From the NCBI RefSeq assembly GCF_000155975.1, contig NZ_GG730299.1, positions 558,305 to 622,304 of the forward strand: a stretch of 64,000 nt of DNA, in the 5' to 3' direction. Below are positions 56,303-64,000 of this stretch, one piece after another. Every line of letters starts with the position of its first letter. Positions within the stretch are counted from its first letter, which is position 1. This DNA comes from Citrobacter youngae ATCC 29220. GTDB lineage: Bacteria > Pseudomonadota > Gammaproteobacteria > Enterobacterales > Enterobacteriaceae. The position numbers were made by a program, and so were the translations under genes. The notes under the pieces are model-generated. The model had not been told where the DNA came from. It made no database searches and was given only the letters and a program-made list of their open reading frames with translations.

Positions 56303-57127
56303 ATGAAAAAGGTCGCAATTGTCGGGTTAGGTTGGTTAGGCATGCCGTTAGCCATGTCGCTGGCGGCGAGAGGCTGGCAGGTTACCGGCAGCAAAACCAC
56401 GCTGGATGGGGTAGAAGCGGCCCGCATGAGCGGTATCGAAAGTTACTCGCTGCGCCTGGAGCCTGAACTGGTTTGTGAGGCTGACGATCTTGACGCCCTC
56501 ATGGACGCCGATGCACTGGTAATTACGCTACCTGCGCGCCGTAGCGGGCCGGGGGAGACATTTTACCTGCAGGCCATGCAGGAACTGGTTGATAGCGCGC
56601 TGGCGTATCGGATCCCGCGGATTATTTTTACCAGTTCGACGTCGGTCTATGGCGATGTCCAGGGCATCGTGAAAGAGGGAACACCGCGTAACCCGGTCAC
56701 CGCCAGCGGGCGTGTTCTGAAAGACCTTGAAGACTGGTTGCATAACCTGCCTGGCACCTCGGTAGATATTTTGCGTCTGGCCGGGCTGGTCGGCCCGGGA
56801 AGACATCCCGGCCGCTTTTTTGCGGGCAAGACGGCGCCAGATGGATACCATGGCGTCAATCTGGTGCATCTGGATGATGTCGTTTCCGCCATCACGTTGC
56901 TGCTGCAAGCGCCTAGAGGGGGACACATCTATAATATATGTGCGCCTATGCATCCGGCGCGTAACGTGTTCTATCCGCAGATGGCCCGCCAGTTGGGTAT
57001 GGAACCGCCGGAATTTCGCGGTGGTGCGGATAACGGTAAAGGTAAAGTCATTGATGGCAGTCGTATTTGCAATGAGCTTGGGTTTGAGTACCAGTATCCC
57101 GATCCGCTGGTGATGCCGATGGAGTGA
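56303..57127 (+). CDS. yeeZ: YeeZ, NAD(P)-binding epimerase-like protein
   Basis: Rossmann-fold protein of the extended SDR type, with no proven substrate. Start at 56303 (MKKVAIVGLGWLGMPLA), behind a clear AGGAGAG, gives 274 residues as in E. coli; an upstream start at 56144 is unlikely. The dinucleotide motif is GLGWLG, and the segment STSVYGD resembles sugar epimerases. yeeY starts 41 bases downstream. Confidence 0.93.
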   Translation: MKKVAIVGLGWLGMPLAMSLAARGWQVTGSKTTLDGVEAARMSGIESYSLRLEPELVCEADDLDALMDADALVITLPARRSGPGETFYLQAMQELVDSALAYRIPRIIFTSSTSVYGDVQGIVKEGTPRNPVTASGRVLKDLEDWLHNLPGTSVDILRLAGLVGPGRHPGRFFAGKTAPDGYHGVNLVHLDDVVSAITLLLQAPRGGHIYNICAPMHPARNVFYPQMARQLGMEPPEFRGGADNGKGKVIDGSRICNELGFEYQYPDPLVMPME

Positions 57128-57168
57128 CAGGCCAGCAGAGTGTCGCTGTATACCGCCAGGGGGTGAGT

Positions 57169-58098
57169 ATGAAACCGTTGCTGGACGTTCTTATCATCCT
57201 CGATGCGTTAGAAAAAGAGGGCAGTTTCGCGGCGGCGTCGGCAAAATTGTATAAGACGCCGTCAGCGCTTAGCTACACCGTCCATAAGCTGGAAAGCGAT
57301 CTTAATATTCAGTTATTAGATCGCAGTGGGCACCGGGCGAAGTTTACCCGCACCGGTCAGATGCTGCTCGAAAAGGGGCGCGAAGTTTTGCACTCCGTCC
57401 GCGAACTCGAAAAGCAGGCCATTAAACTTCATGAAGGCTGGGAGAATGAACTGGTTATCGGCGTAGATGACACATTTCCCTTTTCACTGCTGGCCCCCCT
57501 CATCGAATCTTTCTATCAACGTCACAGTGTGACGCGCCTGAAGTTTATCAATGGCGTGCTGGGTGGTTCGTGGGATGCCCTCACTCAGGGGCGGGCGGAT
57601 ATTATTGTCGGCGCGATGCATGAACCACCGGCGGGGAGCGAATTTGGTTTTGCCCGGCTGGGCGCGCTGGAACAGGTGTTTGTGGTTGCGCCGCATCATC
57701 CGCTGGCGCAGGAACAGGAGCCGTTACACCGGCGTACGATTCGACGTTTTCGCGCCATTGTGGTGGGCGACAACGCGCATCAAGGGAACATCTCAGGCGT
57801 TCAGGCGCTTGACGATCAGGAAGCCATTACCGTTTTTGACTTTAAAACCAAGCTGGAACTGCAGATCAGCGGTCTTGGATGCGGCTATATTCCGCGCTAT
57901 CTGGCACAGCGATTTCTCGACAGCGGCGCTCTGGTTGAGAAGAAAGTGGTCGGACAAATTTTGTTTGAACCCGTGTGGATAGGCTGGAATGAACAGACCG
58001 CCGGGCTTGCCAGCGCATGGTGGCGGGATGCGATTTTAGCAAATAGTGCTATTGCGGGGGTGTACGTTAAAACGGATGCTGATAAATCAATCAGTTAA
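57169..58098 (+). CDS. yeeY: LysR-type transcriptional regulator YeeY
   Basis: DNA-binding regulator with the N-terminal winged helix-turn-helix (residues about 5-65, with SFAAASAKLYKTPSALSYTVHKLE) and a periplasmic-binding-protein-like effector domain. The start at 57169 (MKPLLDVL) gives 309 residues as in E. coli; an in-frame GTG two codons upstream is possible. Its targets are unknown. Probably cotranscribed with yeeZ. Confidence 0.93.
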   Translation: MKPLLDVLIILDALEKEGSFAAASAKLYKTPSALSYTVHKLESDLNIQLLDRSGHRAKFTRTGQMLLEKGREVLHSVRELEKQAIKLHEGWENELVIGVDDTFPFSLLAPLIESFYQRHSVTRLKFINGVLGGSWDALTQGRADIIVGAMHEPPAGSEFGFARLGALEQVFVVAPHHPLAQEQEPLHRRTIRRFRAIVVGDNAHQGNISGVQALDDQEAITVFDFKTKLELQISGLGCGYIPRYLAQRFLDSGALVEKKVVGQILFEPVWIGWNEQTAGLASAWWRDAILANSAIAGVYVKTDADKSIS

Positions 58099-58185
58099 TA
58101 AAAAATATTTTTTTACAGTTGCTTCAATCTCTTGTTATTTCTCCCCAAATTAGTGCAAAATACGCCGCTTGCAAAAAATGACATT

Positions 58186-58219
58186 AACCGACGTTTTAAT
58201 ACGCGTCGGTTATTTTTTT
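58186..58219 (+). terminator. Intrinsic terminator between yeeY and plaP
   Basis: AACCGACG (58186-58193) pairs with CGTCGGTT (58204-58211), followed by a run of seven T (58213-58219). It lies 87 bases after yeeY in the 269-base gap before plaP; the remainder presumably holds the plaP promoter and a leader of about 150 bases. Confidence 0.82.
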
Positions 58220-58367
58220 GCATCAAACCAATCATTCAAAAAAGAGGCCGGGCTTCGTACCGGATAGATACTTACTTAAAAATCGACAGTTGTTGTCGCT
58301 GAGGATTAACAAAAAATGGGGCAATTTTTTGCTTACGCGACGGTTTTCGCCGTAATGGGGGATAACC

Positions 58368-59729
58368 ATGTCGCATAACGCTACTCCAAACACCTCTCGC
58401 GTGGAATTACGTAAAACGCTTACGCTGGTTCCGGTTGTCATGATGGGCCTTGCCTATATGCAGCCGATGACGCTGTTCGATACATTCGGTATCGTATCAG
58501 GAATGACCGATGGTCACGTCCCGACAGCTTACGCCTTCGCACTGATCGCCATCCTCTTTACCGCACTAAGTTACGGTAAACTGGTGCGCCGCTATCCGTC
58601 TGCAGGCTCTGCCTACACTTACGCCCAGAAATCCATTAGCCCGACCGTTGGCTTTATGGTTGGCTGGTCATCGCTGCTGGACTACCTGTTCGCACCGATG
58701 ATCAACATTCTGTTGGCGAAAATTTATTTTGAAGCTCTGGTGCCCTCGATCCCATCGTGGATGTTCGTGGTGGCGCTGGTGGCTTTTATGACCGCCTTTA
58801 ACCTGCGTAGCCTCAAATCCGTCGCCAATTTCAACACCGTGATCGTGTTGCTGCAGGTGGTGCTGATTGCCGTGATCCTCGGCATGGTTGTTTACGGCGT
58901 GTTCGAAGGGGAAGGTGCCGGTACGCTGGCAAGCAGCCGTCCGTTCTGGTCCGGTGATGCGCACGTGATCCCGATGATCACCGGCGCGACCATCCTGTGC
59001 TTCTCGTTCACCGGTTTTGACGGTATCAGCAACCTGTCAGAAGAAACCAAAGACGCTGAGCGCGTGATCCCGCGTGCGATTTTCCTGACCGCGCTGATTG
59101 GTGGCCTGATCTTTATCGTCTCCACCTATCTGTTGCAGCTGTACTTCCCGGATATTTCTCGCTTTAAGGATCCGGACGCCTCGCAGCCGGAAATCATGCT
59201 GTACGTTGCGGGTAAGTTCTTCCAGGTCGGCGCGCTGATTTTCTCTACCATTACCGTACTGGCGTCCGGTATGGCGGCGCATGCGGGCGTTGCGCGTCTG
59301 ATGTACGTGATGGGTCGTGACGGCGTATTCCCGAAAAGCTTCTTCGGTTATGTACACCCGAAATGGCGTACTCCGTCCATGAACATCATTCTGGTTGGTG
59401 CGATTGCTCTGCTGGCAATCAACTTCGACCTGGTGATGGCGACGGCGCTGATTAACTTCGGTGCGCTGGTGGCGTTTACCTTCGTTAACCTGTCGGTAAT
59501 CTCCCAGTTCTGGATCCGTGAGAAGCGTAACAAGACGCTGAAAGACCACTTCCAGTACCTGTTCCTGCCAATGTGCGGTGCGCTGACCGTTGGCGCGCTG
59601 TGGGTGAACCTGGAAGAGAGCTCAATGGTTCTGGGCCTGATCTGGGCGGGTATCGGTCTGATCTACCTGGCTTGCGTGACCAAAAGCTTCCGCAACCCGG
59701 TACCGCAGTACGACGAAGATATCGCGTAA
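58368..59729 (+). CDS. plaP: Putrescine:H+ symporter PlaP
   Basis: APC-family inner-membrane importer of putrescine (formerly YeeF), linked in E. coli to surface motility. The 453 residues form about 12 hydrophobic segments. The substrate-site helix [16 protein letters not shown] and the sixth-helix motif [28 protein letters not shown] are conserved. GGGGGA precedes the ATG. It converges on sbcB through a shared terminator. Confidence 0.95.
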   Translation: MSHNATPNTSRVELRKTLTLVPVVMMGLAYMQPMTLFDTFGIVSGMTDGHVPTAYAFALIAILFTALSYGKLVRRYPSAGSAYTYAQKSISPTVGFMVGWSSLLDYLFAPMINILLAKIYFEALVPSIPSWMFVVALVAFMTAFNLRSLKSVANFNTVIVLLQVVLIAVILGMVVYGVFEGEGAGTLASSRPFWSGDAHVIPMITGATILCFSFTGFDGISNLSEETKDAERVIPRAIFLTALIGGLIFIVSTYLLQLYFPDISRFKDPDASQPEIMLYVAGKFFQVGALIFSTITVLASGMAAHAGVARLMYVMGRDGVFPKSFFGYVHPKWRTPSMNIILVGAIALLAINFDLVMATALINFGALVAFTFVNLSVISQFWIREKRNKTLKDHFQYLFLPMCGALTVGALWVNLEESSMVLGLIWAGIGLIYLACVTKSFRNPVPQYDEDIA

Positions 59730-59746
59730 TCGGCTGCTTTTAGCTG

Positions 59747-59777
59747 AAAAAAACGGAGACATGTTCTCCGTTTTTTT
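59747..59777. terminator. Bidirectional terminator between plaP and sbcB
   Basis: Stem CGGAGA (59754-59759) with TCTCCG (59765-59770), flanked by an A-run on the left and a T-run on the right, so it can stop transcription from both converging genes. Confidence 0.9.
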
Positions 59778-59788
59778 ATACGTGGGAT

Positions 59789-61213
59789 TTAGACAATCTC
59801 TTGCGCATACTGCCAGAGTGACTTCAGCAGCATCAGCTTCTCTTTGTTGTCCGCATATTGCTGACTCAGCGTCTGCAATTCATTGGCGTAATTTTGCAAA
59901 AACTCCGGCGTAAATACCTGACGACGATGGTCCAGCCAGCGCTGCTGTTCGGCTTCATCCAGCGTGCCGGGGAAGTTACGCGCGCGGTAGTTGAACAGCA
60001 GCTTTTCAATGCGTTTATCGACAAAGGAGATATCCAGCGCCGGTAAATTGCGCGGTTCGGTTTCCAGAACGATTTTCATTGCGGCGCGGTCGGCATCGCT
60101 GAAAAAACCGTTGTACAGCTGGGTGTCTACGTTATCGGATGGCGCAAAGGGCTCCGCATCGGCGAAGATGGCCACCACTTTGTCGCGTACCTGCGGGTTT
60201 TCGCGCAGAAGGTTGAGATTATCCAGACAATGCTGGCGGTTAATGCCAAGGCGGTCGGCATCTTCCGGGCGCAGCGTGTTCGCCTGTGCCAGTACCGGGC
60301 ATTTGTTGATGTGCACCAGTTTAACGGGGACGGCTGGGTTATCACCCAGATCCGCTTTGGCCGTGTAGAGCCGCTCACGCAGGGCATCGCTATCCAGTTC
60401 GAGCAGAGGAGAGATATCGCCCGCTAAGTCGACCATGATAACCGCGTTGCGATTCTCCGGATGCCAGGCCAATGGCGCTACCCAACTGGTGTTGCCGCGC
60501 CATGCGCCAAACATGCCCGAGACATGGACCAGTGGCTTCATTTGCGGGACGTCGATCAGCGCGGCCAGCTTGTGCTTATTACGATGGCTGTAGAGATAAT
60601 CAAACAGGCGCGGCTGGCGCGATTTGACTAATTGCGCCATCGCAATCGTGGCGTACACGTCGGCCATCGCGTCGTGGGCATTGGCATGCTCAATCCCATT
60701 CGCTTTGGTCAAATGTTCCAGGCGGAAGCTGGGCAAACCGTCGTCATTTTCCGGCCAGTTAATACCTTCAGGGCGCAGGGCATAACAGGCGCGCATCACA
60801 TCCAGCAGATCCCAACGTGAATTATCGTTCTGCCAGCTCCAGGCATAGGGATCGTAGAAATTGCGATACAGGATGTTTCGCGTCACTTCATCGTCGAAGC
60901 GCACATTGTTATAGCCAAGAATACAGGTTTTCGGCACGGTGAACAGGGCGTGGATGCGTGCGGCAAAGGCGGCTTCATTCTCTCCCTTTTCACGTGCTTC
61001 TTGCGGCGTGATACCGGTTATCAGCACCGCCTCAGGTTGCGGCAGATAGTCGTCTGCGGGTTTGCAATAAAAGACTTCAGGTTCACCGATAATGTTGAAA
61101 TCGTTATCCGTGCGGATAGCCGCAAACTGCGCGGGTCTGTCCAGCGCCGGATGGGTACCAAAGGTCTCGTAATCGTGGAAGAGAAAACCAGGTTGCTGCT
61201 TGCCGTCTATCAT
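59789..61213 (-). CDS. sbcB: Exodeoxyribonuclease I
   Basis: Processive 3'-5' exonuclease on single-stranded DNA (ExoI), active in mismatch repair and recombination. The 474 residues carry the DnaQ-like site FHDYETFG (Asp14, Glu16) and the DEDDh residues in YNNVRFDDEV and NAHDAMADV. A C-terminal SH3-like and helical region completes the protein. Nearly identical along its length to E. coli SbcB, only one residue shorter at the start. Confidence 0.97.
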   Translation of the reverse strand: MIDGKQQPGFLFHDYETFGTHPALDRPAQFAAIRTDNDFNIIGEPEVFYCKPADDYLPQPEAVLITGITPQEAREKGENEAAFAARIHALFTVPKTCILGYNNVRFDDEVTRNILYRNFYDPYAWSWQNDNSRWDLLDVMRACYALRPEGINWPENDDGLPSFRLEHLTKANGIEHANAHDAMADVYATIAMAQLVKSRQPRLFDYLYSHRNKHKLAALIDVPQMKPLVHVSGMFGAWRGNTSWVAPLAWHPENRNAVIMVDLAGDISPLLELDSDALRERLYTAKADLGDNPAVPVKLVHINKCPVLAQANTLRPEDADRLGINRQHCLDNLNLLRENPQVRDKVVAIFADAEPFAPSDNVDTQLYNGFFSDADRAAMKIVLETEPRNLPALDISFVDKRIEKLLFNYRARNFPGTLDEAEQQRWLDHRRQVFTPEFLQNYANELQTLSQQYADNKEKLMLLKSLWQYAQEIV

Positions 61214-61294
61214 TGTTCAGTTATGTCCGGGATCAATTTAGCGCTCATCCAAGAATACCAAAAAATAGCAAGGTAATCAGCAAGGCGATTATCG

Positions 61295-61492
61295 ATGCTG
61301 GATGCGATACGCAATAAAATTGAGATGAACAGGGATTTAATAGAATTAATTAATAAAATCCGTCCTGTTAACGGAAATTACTGGAATAAATTTTCTGAAA
61401 ACCGTGAGCGGATAAATAATCTAACTGAGAACTATTATTGTTATTTCATTGCCGATTTATGGTGTTCTGGAAATTTTAAAACTCTTTTATAA
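61295..61492 (+). CDS. Small hypothetical protein between sbcB and phsA
   Basis: A 65-codon frame (starting MLDAIRNKIEMNRDLIEL, rich in Asn and charged residues, ending in a Trp/Cys segment) with a weak AAGGCG signal upstream. I do not recognise it. The 400-base gap 61214-61613 is clearly more AT-rich than its neighbours; the rest of it looks like the phsA promoter region. It may be a small accessory gene, a fragment of a lost gene, or chance. Confidence 0.3.
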   Translation: MLDAIRNKIEMNRDLIELINKIRPVNGNYWNKFSENRERINNLTENYYCYFIADLWCSGNFKTLL

Positions 61493-61541
61493 ACAAAGGG
61501 TTTTTATTTTGTCTGATTAGCTACTCTACATTGTAATGAAA

Positions 61542-61583
61542 TGTGAGTGAGGTTAAAAATTAATAATTTAAACGCCATATAAT
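61542..61583 (+). promoter_or_regulatory. Candidate phsA promoter with class II CRP-like site
   Basis: A perfect TATAAT is at 61578-61583 with no recognisable -35. Upstream, TGTGA (61542-61546), six bases, then TTAAA (61553-61557) forms a CRP-type site with one perfect and one weak half. Its centre (61549.5) falls about 41 bases before the expected start of transcription, the position of class II CRP or FNR activators. The phs operon of Salmonella is known to respond to anaerobiosis and catabolite repression. Confidence 0.45.
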
Positions 61584-61613
61584 AATTGGATATATCTAAT
61601 AACAGGAGGTTAT

Positions 61614-63887
61614 ATGAGTATTAGTCGGCGTAATTTTTTACGAGGAGTGGGTATAGGCTGCTCAGCCTGTGCGATAGGAAGTTTTCCGCCAGGCGCGCTG
61701 GCGCGAAATTCCCCCGAGCGCATTAAAGGGAAAACGTCCCTGACGCCAAGCTTGTGCGAAATGTGTTCTTTTCGCTGCCCAATTCAGGCGCAGGTAATTA
61801 ATAATAAGACGGTTTTTATTCAGGGAAACCCTCATGCGCCTCAGCAAGGGACGCGCGTCTGCGCGCGCGGAGGGAGCGGTGTGAGCCTGGTCAACGACCC
61901 CCATCGTATTGTTAAACCCATGAAGCGGACAGGACCTCGCGGGAGCGGTGAATGGCAGGTCATTAGCTGGCAGCAGGCGTATAAAGAAATTGCCGAAAAA
62001 ATGGCGGCAATAAAAGCGCAGCATGGTCCCGAGGGCATTGTATTCTCTTCCAAATCCGGTTCGCTTTCTGGTCATTTATTTCACCTTGCAACGGCTTTTG
62101 GATCGCCGAACACCTTTACTCACGCGTCGACATGCCCTGCCGGAAAAGCCATTGCCGCGAAAGTGATGATGGGCGGCGACTTGGCTATGGATATCGCCAA
62201 TACCCGTTATATGGTCTCTTTTGGCCATAACCTCTATGAAGGCATTGAGGTTGCCGACACCCATGAGCTGATGACCGCGCAGGAGAAGGGCGCGAAGATG
62301 GTCAGCTTCGATCCCCGTTTGTCCATCTTCTCCAGCAAAGCGGGTGAATGGCATGCGCTCAAGCCGGGCGGCGATCTGCCGGTGTTGATGGCCATGTGCC
62401 ACGTCATGATCAATGAAAATCTGTATGACGCGGACTTTGTTGCGCGCTACACCACAGGGTTTGACCAACTGACTGAAGCGGTACAAGAGACCACGCCGGA
62501 ATGGGCGCAAAAGCAAGCGGACGTGCCTGCTGATGTCATTGTTCGGGTCACCCGCGAAATGGCCGCCTGCGCGCCTCATGCTATCGTCAGCCCGGGCCAC
62601 CGCGCGACGTTTTCGCAAGAAGAAATTGATATGCGGCGTATGATTTTTACCCTTAATGCGCTACTGGGAAATATTGAGCGTGAAGGCGGCTTGTATCAGA
62701 AAAAAGCGGCGGCAACCTACAATAAGTTGGCCGGAGAGAAGGTCGCTCCGGTGCTGGCCAAACCCGATGTTAAATTACCCAAACCGACGGCGCAGCGCAT
62801 CGATCTGGTGGCCCCACAGTTCAAGTACATCGCGGCGGGCGGCGGCGTGGTACAGAGCATCATCGACGCCGTGTTAAACCAGACGCCGTATCCGGTGAAG
62901 GGATGGATTATGTCCCGCCACAACCCTTTTCAGACCGTGACCTGTCGACCAGATCTGGTCAAAACCGTTGAACAGCTCGATCTGGTCGTCAGTTGCGATG
63001 TCTATTTAAGCGAAAGCGCGGCGTATGCCGATTATCTTTTGCCAGAGTGCACCTACCTTGAACGCGATGAAGAAGTCTCTGACATGTCGGGCCTGAATCC
63101 CGCCTATGCCCTGCGCCAGCAGGTTGTTGAACCCATAGGGGAGGCGCGTCCGAGCTGGCAAATCTGGAAAGAGCTGGCCGTGCAGTTAGGCCTTGGACAG
63201 TTCTATCCCTGGCAGGATATGCAGACGCGGCAGCTGTATCAACTGAATGGCGATCATGCGTTATCTGCAGAGCTGCGTCAGAAAGGATACCGTGAATGGG
63301 GCGTTCCGCTGCTGCTGCGCGAACCTGAATCGGTGCGCCAGTTTGCGACGCGTTATCCGGGGGCGGCGGCGGTTGACGGCGATGGCACCTATGGCGAGCA
63401 ACTGCGCTTTAAATCCCCATCCGGAAAAATCGAACTCTATTCTGAAGAGCTGGACACACTCCTGCCGGGCTACGGCATTCCTCGCGCCCGCAATTTTGCG
63501 CTCAAAGGTGACAATGAACTCTATTTTATTCAGGGGAAAGTGGCGGTTCACACCAATGGCGCGACGCAATATGTGCCGCTGCTGAGTGAGCTGATGTGGG
63601 ACAACGCGGTGTGGATCCACCCGCAAACGGCCCGTGAAAAAGGCATCAAAAGCGGCGATGACATCTGGCTGGAAAATGCAACCGGTAAGGAAAAAGGCAA
63701 AGCGCTGGTCACCGCCGGGATTCGACCCGATACGCTATTCGTTTATATGGGATTTGGCGCCAAGGCAGGAGCCAAAACAGCAGCGACGACGCACGGCATT
63801 CATTGCGGTAATTTGCTTCCGCATGTCACCAGTCCGGTGTCCGGTACGGTGGTCCACACCGCTGGCGTTACGCTTCGTCGGGCGTGA
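61614..63887 (+). CDS. phsA: Thiosulfate reductase molybdopterin subunit PhsA
   Basis: Catalytic subunit of the periplasmic thiosulfate reductase that reduces thiosulfate to sulfide and sulfite in anaerobic respiration, producing H2S. The 757 residues start with a twin-arginine signal (SRRNFLRG, then hydrophobic to ALA at about residue 30). A [4Fe-4S] ligand set Cys48, Cys51, Cys55, Cys83 follows, and the molybdenum ligand is probably Cys174 in ASTCPAGK. The C-terminal molydopterin dinucleotide-binding domain is complete. A strong AGGAGG precedes the ATG. The close resemblance to Salmonella PhsA separates it from the related polysulfide and DMSO reductases. Confidence 0.95.
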   Translation: MSISRRNFLRGVGIGCSACAIGSFPPGALARNSPERIKGKTSLTPSLCEMCSFRCPIQAQVINNKTVFIQGNPHAPQQGTRVCARGGSGVSLVNDPHRIVKPMKRTGPRGSGEWQVISWQQAYKEIAEKMAAIKAQHGPEGIVFSSKSGSLSGHLFHLATAFGSPNTFTHASTCPAGKAIAAKVMMGGDLAMDIANTRYMVSFGHNLYEGIEVADTHELMTAQEKGAKMVSFDPRLSIFSSKAGEWHALKPGGDLPVLMAMCHVMINENLYDADFVARYTTGFDQLTEAVQETTPEWAQKQADVPADVIVRVTREMAACAPHAIVSPGHRATFSQEEIDMRRMIFTLNALLGNIEREGGLYQKKAAATYNKLAGEKVAPVLAKPDVKLPKPTAQRIDLVAPQFKYIAAGGGVVQSIIDAVLNQTPYPVKGWIMSRHNPFQTVTCRPDLVKTVEQLDLVVSCDVYLSESAAYADYLLPECTYLERDEEVSDMSGLNPAYALRQQVVEPIGEARPSWQIWKELAVQLGLGQFYPWQDMQTRQLYQLNGDHALSAELRQKGYREWGVPLLLREPESVRQFATRYPGAAAVDGDGTYGEQLRFKSPSGKIELYSEELDTLLPGYGIPRARNFALKGDNELYFIQGKVAVHTNGATQYVPLLSELMWDNAVWIHPQTAREKGIKSGDDIWLENATGKEKGKALVTAGIRPDTLFVYMGFGAKAGAKTAATTHGIHCGNLLPHVTSPVSGTVVHTAGVTLRRA

Positions 63888-63901
63888 GAAAGGAGAACAT
63901 C

Positions 63902-64000
63902 ATGAATCAGTCTACAAACCCTTATGTCATGCTGCATGACGAGAAACGCTGTATTGGCTGTCAGGCGTGTACGGTTGCCTGCAAGGTACTGAATGACGTG
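63902..64000 (+). CDS. phsB: Thiosulfate reductase electron-transfer subunit PhsB, start only
   Basis: Only the first 33 codons lie in the window; the frame is open to the last base. They start [16 protein letters not shown] and include the first ferredoxin cluster motif [13 protein letters not shown]. PhsB proteins carry four [4Fe-4S] clusters and pass electrons from the membrane subunit PhsC to PhsA. An AAGGAGA signal precedes the ATG, 14 bases after phsA, so the genes form an operon. Confidence 0.92.
   Translation, partial: MNQSTNPYVMLHDEKRCIGCQACTVACKVLNDV

Noticed and set aside
61295-61492. Small ORF as a remnant of the Salmonella effector gene sopA
   Set aside because: Only its position suggests this; I see no sequence resemblance that I can support.

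Overview
The window is a chromosomal segment of a gamma-proteobacterium of the Enterobacteriaceae. Gene content, order and protein sequences match the E. coli/Salmonella/Citrobacter backbone (dgcE-udk-dcd-asmA-yegH-wza, galF to gnd, ugd, wzzB, his operon, yeeZ-yeeY-plaP-sbcB). A thiosulfate reductase operon (phsA, phsB) directly after sbcB points to an H2S-producing genus. No sopA-like gene lies between sbcB and phsA as I recall it does in Salmonella, so Citrobacter is my best guess. That is inference from gene order, not a database result.

Layout. 1-8.1 kb: the diguanylate cyclase dgcE (C-terminus outside the window), then udk, dcd, asmA and yegH. 8.1-31.2 kb: a complete colanic acid operon from wza to wcaM, led by a long untranslated region with a JUMPstart/ops element. 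It holds the export and tyrosine-kinase genes wza-wzb-wzc, transferases and acetyltransferases wcaA-F, the GDP-fucose and GDP-mannose genes gmd-wcaG-gmm-manC-manB, wcaI, the initiating transferase wcaJ, the flippase wzxC, and wcaK-wcaL-wcaM. 31.4-43.5 kb: galF, a second JUMPstart/ops element, and the serotype-specific O-antigen cluster, ending at gnd. 45.1-48.7 kb: ugd, a reversed UDP-glucuronate epimerase gene (uge) and the chain-length regulator wzzB. 48.8-56.2 kb: the whole his biosynthetic operon on the minus strand with leader peptide, attenuator and promoter. 56.3-64 kb: yeeZ, yeeY, plaP, sbcB, then phsA and the start of phsB.

The most distinctive part is the O-antigen cluster, visibly AT-rich from about 33.8 to 43.4 kb, a usual sign of lateral exchange. 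rmlB and rmlA bracket it, but rmlC and rmlD are absent. The expected intermediate, dTDP-4-keto-6-deoxyglucose, is therefore probably aminated by a VioA-like aminotransferase and then N-acylated through a WbqC-family protein and a GNAT acetyltransferase. That suggests an acylated 4-amino-4,6-dideoxyhexose, possibly N-acetylglycyl-Qui4N. Wzx and Wzy place assembly in the Wzy-dependent pathway, with WzzB setting chain length. A GT2 and a GT4 enzyme add sugars.

A coupled pair, a HAD phosphatase followed by a UbiA-like membrane protein, looks like a two-protein pentofuranose (for example ribofuranose) transfer module that would use phosphoribosyl diphosphate. This pair is the best candidate here for an under-described system. 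Counting the initiating transferase encoded elsewhere, the enzymes fit a repeat unit of about four sugars.

No rRNA, tRNA, CRISPR array, prophage or insertion sequence was seen. REP-type palindromes occur between asmA and yegH, within the colanic acid operon (two places) and between hisG and hisD.
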